A program made the translations under genes and the position numbers. A stretch of DNA of 18,406 bases, from NCBI GenBank assembly GCA_002385265.1, contig DGDD01000015.1, forward strand, positions 1 through 18,406, given 5' to 3'. Below, one piece after another: positions 8,024-14,143 of the stretch (its first letter is position 1; each line of letters starts with the position of its first letter). Below the pieces are notes generated by a model. That model worked only from the letters and a program-made list of their open reading frames with translations, was not told the origin of the DNA and made no database searches. Source of the DNA: Chitinophagaceae bacterium UBA3961 (GTDB lineage: Bacteria; Bacteroidota; Bacteroidia; Chitinophagales; Chitinophagaceae).

Positions 8024-8401
8024 ATGCTAGTACCAAGAGTTACCACAACCGAATCAGCTCGCCAGTTGATTGATCGGTTAAAACTTTTACACGGGCCCTT
8101 GATGTTTCATCAAAGTGGAGGTTGCTGCGATGGAAGTCAACCCATGTGTTTTACCCTTGGAGAATTCAAGGTTGGAAGCAGTGATGTTTGTTTAGCAGAA
8201 ATAGAAGACTGCCCCTTTTACATGAGCGCCGACCAGTTCGAATACTGGAAACATACCCAGTTGATCTTGAATGTAACACCGGGCCGAGGTAGTAGTTTTT
8301 CCTTAGAAATCCCCTTGGGCGTACGATTTTTCATCGAATCACGTTTATTTAGTGAAGAGGAATTAGAACAGCTAAGTCCCTTAATTCCGATAGAACACTA
8401 A
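8024..8401 (+). CDS. DUF779 family protein, aldehyde dehydrogenase partner
   Basis: This small protein (125 aa) of unknown biochemical function belongs to the DUF779 family, recognised by the motif HQSGGCCDGSQPMC at residues 29-42. Cysteines 34, 35, 42, 56 and 63 together with His29 suggest metal binding or redox chemistry, though this is unproven. No signal peptide or membrane segment is seen, so it is cytoplasmic. Genes of this family commonly lie next to AldB/ExaC-type dehydrogenases in several phyla, and the same order is kept here. A helper role in aldehyde oxidation is an inference from that linkage. The ATG lies just after the T-run of the preceding terminator, so its expression probably depends on read-through or a promoter inside the dehydrogenase gene. 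A second terminator closes the unit. Confidence 0.88.
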   Translation: MLVPRVTTTESARQLIDRLKLLHGPLMFHQSGGCCDGSQPMCFTLGEFKVGSSDVCLAEIEDCPFYMSADQFEYWKHTQLILNVTPGRGSSFSLEIPLGVRFFIESRLFSEEELEQLSPLIPIEH

Positions 8402-8447
8402 ACCTTAAACCGCTGTTTCGTTCTCTCTTTTTAGAGGCATTTTGTTG

Positions 8448-8477
8448 AAGCCCTTTTGCTCTGCGAGAGGGCTTTTT
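8448..8477 (+). terminator. Intrinsic terminator after DUF779
   Basis: The stem AAGCCCT (8448-8454) pairs with AGGGCTT (8468-8474). An inner CTC/GAG stem can form in the loop (8459-8467). The hairpin runs into TTTTT (8473-8477). It lies about 47 bases after the DUF779 stop and separates that unit from the next gene. Confidence 0.75.
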
Positions 8478-8540
8478 CATTGATAAGTTGTGGATATCGA
8501 AGGAAGATTTTTAAATATCTTGCCGAATCAATCAACTTGT

Positions 8541-11500
8541 ATGACAAAACGCTCGATACTGATACTAGGAGCCACTCTCCTACTTTCCTCATTCGGATTT
8601 AGCCAAGCTAAGAAAGACGGCAAATGGGATGTTTCCAATCCTGAAGGTCCTTATAAAACAGTCAAGTTTACTACTACCGAAGGAACCTGGATGAGTCTTG
8701 ACCTTTCTCCAGATGGAAAAGAAATTGTTTTCGACCTATTGGGCGATATCTACACCCTTCCCATCACAGGAGGAAAGGCCAAATTACTCAGAGGTGGACA
8801 TGCGTTTGAAGTGCAACCGCGTTTCAGCCCCGATGGTTCGAAAATTCTTTTTACCTCAGATGCAGGAGGCGGCGACAATATTTGGGTAATGAAAAAAGAT
8901 GGATCTGATGCCAAGCAAATCACCAAAGAGAATTTTCGGTTATTGAACAACGGTACTTGGACGCCTGATGGTAATTACATCATTGCACGCAAGCACTTCA
9001 CTTCCGGCAGATCATTAGGCGCGGGAGAAATGTGGATGTATCATATCAGTGGTGGTTCGGGAATTCAATTAACAGCACGTAAAAACGATCAACAAGATGT
9101 AAATGAACCAACAGTGTCGCCTGATGGAAGATATGTTTACTATAGTGAAGACATGTACCCCGGAGGATTCTTCCAATACAATAAAGACCCTAACAATCAA
9201 ATTTTTGTTATCAAACGCTTTGATAGAGAAAAAGGCACCAATGAAATCATCACCGGTGGAAATGGTGGCGCTGCCCGACCTCAGCTATCTCACAATGGCA
9301 AGTTTCTAAGCTTTGTAAGAAGAGTAAGAACAGAAACAGTGCTCTATCTGAAAAACTTGGAAACAGGCGAAGAATGGCCGGTGTATAACATACTCAGCAA
9401 AGACCAACAAGAAGCTTGGTCGATCTTTGGCGTATATCCGGGTTATGCCTGGACACCCGATGATGCTGCCATTGTATTGTGGAGTAAAGGCAAAATCATC
9501 AAGATCGATGTTAACAAAGTAAACACCGCTACAGAAATACCATTTACAGTGGATGCAAGTTTACGTGTAACCGATGTTGTGAGATATCAGCAAAATTTAA
9601 ATCCGGCCAGCTTCCAACCAAAAATGATTCGTCAGGCCATTACTTCTCCGGATGGTAGTTTGCTGATCTTCCAAAGTGTAGGCTATCTCTGGAAAAAGCA
9701 GTTGCCGAATGGTAAACCCGAGCGACTAACCGGTGGAACTGATTTTGAATTTGAACCTAGTTTTAGTGCTGATGGTAAAACATTGTTGTTCATTACTTGG
9801 AACGATGAAACTGCAGGAGCTATTTGGAAAATGAGTTTAACTCCGAACAGCAAGCCTGTAAAAATTAATAAATCAAAAGGTGTTTTTCGTCAGCCTGCTT
9901 TTTCAGCAGACGGCAAATGGATCACTTACAGAAAAGAAGACGGGTCTGATGAGTTGGGGCCCGCTTATACCATGGAGCCGGGTATTTATTATGCAACGGC
10001 AGATGGCGACAAAGAAAGCTTTGTAACCGAGGGTGGCGATAAACCACAATTCAATAAAGAAGGAGACAGAATCATTTACCAAACCTATGCAGGATTGGCA
10101 TCTGTGAAATTATCGGGAGACGATACCAAAACCCTGGTAAAAAGTGGTTATGGCAATCAGTTTACCATTTCTCCCGATGGCAAATGGATCAGTTTTATTG
10201 ACTTGCACAAGGCGTATATAGCAGCCTACCCGCAAACCGGCAAAACATTGGATCTGGGCGCCGGCACCGGAGATATCCCGGTAAAAGTTGTCACTAAAGA
10301 CGCAGGCTTCAATTTACATTGGAGTGGCGACAGCAAGCAATTGCATTACACACTCGGCAATCAATACTTCACCATTAACCTCGAAGAACGATTTGAGTTT
10401 ATTGCAAACAAACCGGATTCTGCATTTAAAATACCGGAAACGGGATTGGCCATTGGATTAGAAGTACCTACCGACAAACCAAGCGGTGTATTTGCTTTAA
10501 CCAATGCTCGGGTGATCACTATGAAGGACAGTGTGGTATTGGAAAATGCAACGGTTTTGGTAGAAGGAAACATGATCAAAGAAATTGGAGCATCGGATAA
10601 AGTAAAAATTCCAACAGGTGCTACCATCATCAACTGTGAAGGCAAAACGATTTTGCCCGGTTTTATAGATGCGCATGCTCATGGAAACCATTTCAGTTCA
10701 GGCATCACCCCTCAAAAGCATTGGGCCTATTATGCGAACCTTGCCTATGGCGTAACTGCTATGCACGATCCTTCGGCTGTGAGCGAGTTTGTATTCGCGC
10801 AGAGTGAGTTGGTGAAAGCAGGCAAGCAAGTGGGGCCACGTGTGTTCTCCACCGGATATGTATTGTATGGCGCCGATGCTAACTTCAAAGCAGTGATCAA
10901 TTCAATTGATGATGCTAGAAGTGCGCTGAGAAGACAGCAAGCATTGGGAGCATTCTCTGTGAAGAGCTACAATCAACCCAGAAGAGAACAGCGTCAACAA
11001 ATTATACAGGCGGCTCGTGAATTGCAAATGGAAGTAGTGCCTGAAGGTGGTTCTACCTATTTCCATAATATCACGCACATACTCGATGGTCATACAACCG
11101 TAGAACACAATTTACCGGTTGCACCTTTGTATAATGACGTAATACAACTATGGAAAGAAGCGAAAACAGCATATACTCCAACCTTGATTGTAAACTATGC
11201 ATCGATCACCGGAGAATTCTATTGGTATCAGCACAGCAATGTATGGGAAAAAGAGAGGCTCTTGACCTTTACACCACGTTCAATTATTGATGCCAGAAGC
11301 AGACATCGTACCATGATCCCTGAGGAAGAATACACCAACGGACATATCCTCACTTCTCAAACCCTAAAAAAACTGGCAGATGCCGGAGTAACTGTAAACA
11401 TGGGTGCACACGGGCAACTTCAAGGACTGGGGGTGCATTGGGAAATTTGGATGATGCAGCAGGGCGGTATGACCAACTATCAAGCTCTGCAAACGGCCAC

Positions 11501-11792
11501 TATTAACCCGGCTAAATCATTGGGCTTCGATCAATATATTGGTAGCATTGAAGTGGGTAAATTGGCAGATTTGATTGTATTGGATAAGAATCCTTTGGAA
11601 AACATTCAAAACACCGAATCAGTAAAATACACCATCGTTAATGGTAGAATTTATGAATCAAGCACTTTAAATGAACTCGGTTCAAAACCCAAAAACAGAA
11701 CAAAATTCTATTGGGAAGTGAATAAGAATGCATTTGCATTCCCATGGCACGAAAGAACGGACGCCGAGACCTGTGGATGCGGTCAACATTAA
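8541..11792 (+). CDS. Exported TolB-like (PD40) beta-propeller / amidohydrolase fusion
   Basis: From the ATG at 8541 the product has 1083 aa and a signal peptide, MTKRSILILGATLLLSSFGFS. The frame is open back to a GTG at 8490, but that would bury the signal peptide behind 17 residues. The first 600 residues carry repeated xSPDGxxIxF blades (SPDGKEIVF, SPDGSKILF, TPDGNYII, SPDGRYVYY, SADGKTLLF, SADGKWITY, SPDGKWISF), which form a TolB/DPP-IV-like propeller. The C-terminal 430 residues are an amidohydrolase barrel: HAH (His712, His714), Lys808 in VKSYNQP, His851 and His856 in GHTTVEH, and KLADLIVLDKNPLENI near the end. The usual GTDxG aspartate motif is replaced by GAHGQLQGLGVHWE (His957, His966). 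The C-terminus ends Cys-Gly-Cys-Gly. Peptide-like or cyclic-amide substrates are possible. It ends at a terminator. Confidence 0.9.
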   Translation: MTKRSILILGATLLLSSFGFSQAKKDGKWDVSNPEGPYKTVKFTTTEGTWMSLDLSPDGKEIVFDLLGDIYTLPITGGKAKLLRGGHAFEVQPRFSPDGSKILFTSDAGGGDNIWVMKKDGSDAKQITKENFRLLNNGTWTPDGNYIIARKHFTSGRSLGAGEMWMYHISGGSGIQLTARKNDQQDVNEPTVSPDGRYVYYSEDMYPGGFFQYNKDPNNQIFVIKRFDREKGTNEIITGGNGGAARPQLSHNGKFLSFVRRVRTETVLYLKNLETGEEWPVYNILSKDQQEAWSIFGVYPGYAWTPDDAAIVLWSKGKIIKIDVNKVNTATEIPFTVDASLRVTDVVRYQQNLNPASFQPKMIRQAITSPDGSLLIFQSVGYLWKKQLPNGKPERLTGGTDFEFEPSFSADGKTLLFITWNDETAGAIWKMSLTPNSKPVKINKSKGVFRQPAFSADGKWITYRKEDGSDELGPAYTMEPGIYYATADGDKESFVTEGGDKPQFNKEGDRIIYQTYAGLASVKLSGDDTKTLVKSGYGNQFTISPDGKWISFIDLHKAYIAAYPQTGKTLDLGAGTGDIPVKVVTKDAGFNLHWSGDSKQLHYTLGNQYFTINLEERFEFIANKPDSAFKIPETGLAIGLEVPTDKPSGVFALTNARVITMKDSVVLENATVLVEGNMIKEIGASDKVKIPTGATIINCEGKTILPGFIDAHAHGNHFSSGITPQKHWAYYANLAYGVTAMHDPSAVSEFVFAQSELVKAGKQVGPRVFSTGYVLYGADANFKAVINSIDDARSALRRQQALGAFSVKSYNQPRREQRQQIIQAARELQMEVVPEGGSTYFHNITHILDGHTTVEHNLPVAPLYNDVIQLWKEAKTAYTPTLIVNYASITGEFYWYQHSNVWEKERLLTFTPRSIIDARSRHRTMIPEEEYTNGHILTSQTLKKLADAGVTVNMGAHGQLQGLGVHWEIWMMQQGGMTNYQALQTATINPAKSLGFDQYIGSIEVGKLADLIVLDKNPLENIQNTESVKYTIVNGRIYESSTLNELGSKPKNRTKFYWEVNKNAFAFPWHERTDAETCGCGQH

Positions 11793-11812
11793 TTTATCCA
11801 ACAATACTTGTG

Positions 11813-11844
11813 CTAAGCCGGATCTAGTTCCGGCTTAGTTTTTT
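11813..11844 (+). terminator. Intrinsic terminator abutting the methyltransferase start
   Basis: A perfect 10-bp stem, CTAAGCCGGA (11813-11822) and TCCGGCTTAG (11829-11838), encloses TCTAGT and is followed by six T residues (11839-11844). The last T is immediately before the ATG of the next gene. Confidence 0.88.
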
Positions 11845-12477
11845 ATGACACCATCATTTACATATCAAACAATACCATTTAGCAACAGAGAGAAGATTGA
11901 TATCTGTCTGCCCAATGCAGCGAAAGTGAAATACGAATACGAAGTAAAACAAGAAAGCGAAGGCTCTACTCCCTTTCCCTTTTGGGCAAAGCTTTGGGAC
12001 TCGGCCATTGTGTTGTCGGACTACTTATTGAAAACGAATTGTTGTTACCAAAAAAGAGTCATTGAGTTTGGTTGTGGATTGGGTCTTCCCAGTATTGTTG
12101 CAGCCCGTACTGCAAACATCGTAATAGCTACAGATAAGGAGGCAGCTTGCGAAGGCTATATCCAAAAAAGCGCGGAAATCAACCACCTAAAGAACCTCAG
12201 ATTTCAAGTACTGGATTGGACAAAGCAATCCTATGAAATTGATACGGATCTGGTACTATTGAGTGATATCAACTATGAACCGGCCATTTTTGAGAAAAGT
12301 ATTGAACTCATTCGCTACTTCCACGATTCAGGTATTCAATTAGTTCTTACCACGCCTCATCGCTTGACTGCCAGGGAGTTCGTGACGAAACTCGAACCCT
12401 ATGTAAAGGAGCATATCATCTTCCAAAAAGAAGAGCTTGGACTAACAGAGCCAATAAGCTTGCTCAATATTACATAA
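11845..12477 (+). CDS. Class I SAM-dependent methyltransferase, protein-lysine methyltransferase (METTL/Methyltransf_16) type
   Basis: The 210-aa cytoplasmic enzyme has a Rossmann methyltransferase core. The conserved approach PFPFWAKLWDSAIVLSDYL (43-61) is followed by motif I EFGCGLGLPS (74-83), the acidic Asp97 after the second strand (IATDKEA), a likely adenine contact LDWTK (123-127), and motif LLSDINYEP (138-146), which takes the place of the catalytic-loop acidic motif. This arrangement is seen in the METTL/eEF-type lysine methyltransferase group and its bacterial relatives; the target protein is unknown. The only nearby ATG lies directly after the terminator T-run of the previous gene, leaving no room for a leader. 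It is followed after 34 bp by a lipoprotein gene on the same strand. Confidence 0.82.
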   Translation: MTPSFTYQTIPFSNREKIDICLPNAAKVKYEYEVKQESEGSTPFPFWAKLWDSAIVLSDYLLKTNCCYQKRVIEFGCGLGLPSIVAARTANIVIATDKEAACEGYIQKSAEINHLKNLRFQVLDWTKQSYEIDTDLVLLSDINYEPAIFEKSIELIRYFHDSGIQLVLTTPHRLTAREFVTKLEPYVKEHIIFQKEELGLTEPISLLNIT

Positions 12478-12511
12478 ACTGTTGTAAATTCAATAGTTCA
12501 ACAAACTTGCC

Positions 12512-13333
12512 ATGCTGAAAATAATTTTGTCCTTGGGGCTTAGTCTCCTTTTAATTACATCTTGTAAAAAAGGCGATAAAAGTGCGCCGGTACAACTTTT
12601 ATCAATTGAGATTTCAACGGGTGAAGTTTACAACTTCAGTTACAACAGTTCTAACCAACTAACGAATATACTATACACGCCTGCATCGGTTGATCCGTCT
12701 ACATGTGGGCAATTTGACCCCTATTGCAACAAAAGCGTAACTAGTTTCAGTTATACCCAAAATGAACTATCCGGATCAGGATTTTCTATTAAGGCTGACG
12801 GACTTACACCAGGAGATCTGTATACATTAAGTATTTCAAAGACAACAGATTCAATTAAAGCGAATATTTTATATCCATATAGTGGCTATAATAAAATAGT
12901 ATCATATCGCGGAGAAGGTCTAAGCTTAGAGAAAAGAGAATTTCTTCAAGATCGGACTCAAGACTTTGTTTTAAAATTCGGGCAAGACAATGAAGGAATT
13001 GTTCTAAAAAAATTCACTAACAGCAATACAGTGGGTCAAGAATTGTATCGATTGAACCTATCTGCAGTTAAAAATCCTTTCAAGCTAAGTAACTTAAATC
13101 ATCCTGTTATTGCGGAGGCCTATACCTATTTCATACAAAAACTGGGATTCCAGTGGAATGTACAATTTGCCTACAATTTCGACACCATGCCTTCATCAAT
13201 CATGTATTACTTTAGTGGGCCTAAATACGTATTTACCTACCAAACAAGAGCAGATGGCTATCCTACAAAAGCTACGGCTGTGAATGATTTTGAATCGAAA
13301 ACAGTTACGGTTACGTATACTTATAATAATTAA
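12512..13333 (+). CDS. Hypothetical lipoprotein
   Basis: The 273-aa product starts MLKIILSLGLSLLLITSC, a type II signal peptide with lipid-attachment Cys18, followed by Lys-Lys. It should be anchored to the inner leaflet of the outer membrane or to the cell surface. The rest is rich in Tyr, Asn, Ser and Thr with alternating beta-strand patterns such as YNFSYNSSNQLTNILY and FESKTVTVTYTYNN. That style recurs in Bacteroidota lipoproteins with YD/RHS-like beta segments, but I do not recognise a named domain. The TAA stop codon is formed by the first three bases of the 18-bp terminal repeat of the adjacent palindromic element. Without the element, the inferred empty site would end the frame at TAG with the same last residue. 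Confidence 0.75.
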   Translation: MLKIILSLGLSLLLITSCKKGDKSAPVQLLSIEISTGEVYNFSYNSSNQLTNILYTPASVDPSTCGQFDPYCNKSVTSFSYTQNELSGSGFSIKADGLTPGDLYTLSISKTTDSIKANILYPYSGYNKIVSYRGEGLSLEKREFLQDRTQDFVLKFGQDNEGIVLKKFTNSNTVGQELYRLNLSAVKNPFKLSNLNHPVIAEAYTYFIQKLGFQWNVQFAYNFDTMPSSIMYYFSGPKYVFTYQTRADGYPTKATAVNDFESKTVTVTYTYNN

Positions 13334-13397
13334 CGCGTTGTGCTATTGAAATAAACGGTCTCCAACATTTCATGACATACTATTTAATGAGCGATAA

Positions 13398-13431
13398 CGC
13401 TTCGATAAAAGTGTACTCTTCTATCGAAGCG
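13398..13431. repeat. 10-bp inverted repeat (hairpin) inside the element
   Basis: CGCTTCGATA (13398-13407) and TATCGAAGCG (13422-13431) are perfect complements separated by 14 bases. There is no T-run after it, so it is not an obvious terminator. It lies about 65 bases after the lipoprotein stop. Confidence 0.7.
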
Positions 13432-13442
13432 ACTCCTCCCGC

Positions 13443-13527
13443 CGATATTTTGAGCGGACCCCACTAGGTCCCTGAGCGGACCGCAGGTCTAGCCGAAGGG
13501 CCGACGTGGGTGCCACGAAAAATATCG
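13443..13527. repeat. Palindromic sub-block with tandem TGAGCGGACC
   Basis: CGATATTTT (13443-13451) is complementary to AAAATATCG (13519-13527). The interior holds two copies of TGAGCGGACC (13451-13460 and 13473-13482) 22 bases apart. It also holds a CCCTGAGC ... GCCGAAGGG arrangement (13470-13500) that recalls the widespread CCTGAGC/GTCGAAGG intergenic palindromes. Similarity to that family is from memory. Confidence 0.5.
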
Positions 13528-13548
13528 AATGTTTAATAAAAAATACGG

Positions 13549-13902
13549 CGTCATTCCGAACGACTGAGTTTGCAAAGCAAACGAAGAAGAGAGGAACCTC
13601 AAAACGCGTTGTTTAAAATGGACTTCTTTTAATGCGATTCTTTCTCAAAGCTCACCAATAAGTTTTTGAGCTGGGGCAATATACAAGTTACCGGTTTCAT
13701 TCTGTGCTTTTACACAGTAGCATGAACTTGAGTATCATGTTTCAATAGTGTTGCAACTTAAGAACTTGAAAACTAAATAACTAAAAAACATCAGTGCATT
13801 AAGTGACAAAAACGCTTTCAAAGAAGTCGCTTCTCTAACAACGCGTTTTGAGGTTCCTCTCTCGCTGCGGCTGCTTCGCACCCTCGCTCGTTCGGAATGA
13901 CG
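13549..13902. repeat. Long inverted repeat pair, TCATTCCGAACG / GAGGAACCTC type
   Basis: The left arm is 13549-13629 and the right arm 13820-13902. Perfect stretches are 15 bp (13549-13563 with 13888-13902, CGTCATTCCGAACGA), 24 bp (13588-13611 with 13839-13862) and 8 bp (13622-13629 with 13820-13827). Between arms lie about 190 bases of AT-rich sequence with small hairpins, for example CTGTG/CACAG at 13702-13717. Both arms look like copies of one intergenic repeat in opposite orientation. Confidence 0.8.
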
Positions 13903-13965
13903 GGCTTGGGGTTAAAGGACCCAGATTTCTCGCATCCTTCTTCAGACCTGCGGCCTTGCGAAGCA

Positions 13966-14143
13966 TGCTCGAAATGGCTTCGAACATCGTTTTCGGCAGA
14001 GAAGGACGAATGATACTTACAAAATGAGATCGTTTAAGACAAATAAAAAGTAGGCAACGGAGTAAATGTAAGAGTGAGGAATCCTTCCTTTAGATACCAT
14101 CAGTTTTTCTTGATTATCCAATAGCACAACGCGTTAATAATTA
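13966..14143. repeat. Second copy of the window-edge repeat
   Basis: This is the right-hand segment of the palindromic element. It aligns in direct orientation with 1-180: nearly identical over the first 53 bases, diverged in the middle, and identical again around ACCATCAGTTTTTCTTGATT. It runs straight into the stop codon of the GMC oxidoreductase. Confidence 0.8.

Larger units (their letters stand above)
13324..14143. repeat. Nested palindromic (MITE-like) intergenic element
   Basis: This gene-free island lies between two convergent stop codons. The ends are an 18-bp perfect inverted repeat, TAACGCGTTGTGCTATTG (13331-13348) against its complement at 14119-14136, extendable to 25 bp with one mismatch. 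ATAAT flanks both outer ends (13326-13330 and 14137-14141), as a 5-bp target duplication would. Inside, in nested order, CCGCAGGTCT (13481-13490) pairs with 13944-13953, and a long inverted pair lies at 13549-13629 and 13820-13902. No open reading frame of useful size is seen, so any mobility would need a transposase supplied elsewhere. The right portion recurs at the window's left edge. It could instead be a composite of independent intergenic palindromes or a structured RNA. Confidence 0.65.

Noticed and set aside
8490..8540. Upstream GTG start for the PD40-amidohydrolase fusion
   Set aside because: The added 17 residues precede a clean signal peptide that begins at the ATG at 8541, so the ATG is more likely.
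13331..14140. Small protein genes in the intergenic island
   Set aside because: Frames are short and interrupted. The sequence is dominated by palindromes and shows no start with a credible continuation.
13324..14143. CRISPR array or complete insertion sequence
   Set aside because: The repeats are inverted and few, with no regular spacers. No transposase-sized open frame exists, so neither a CRISPR array nor an autonomous IS is supported.
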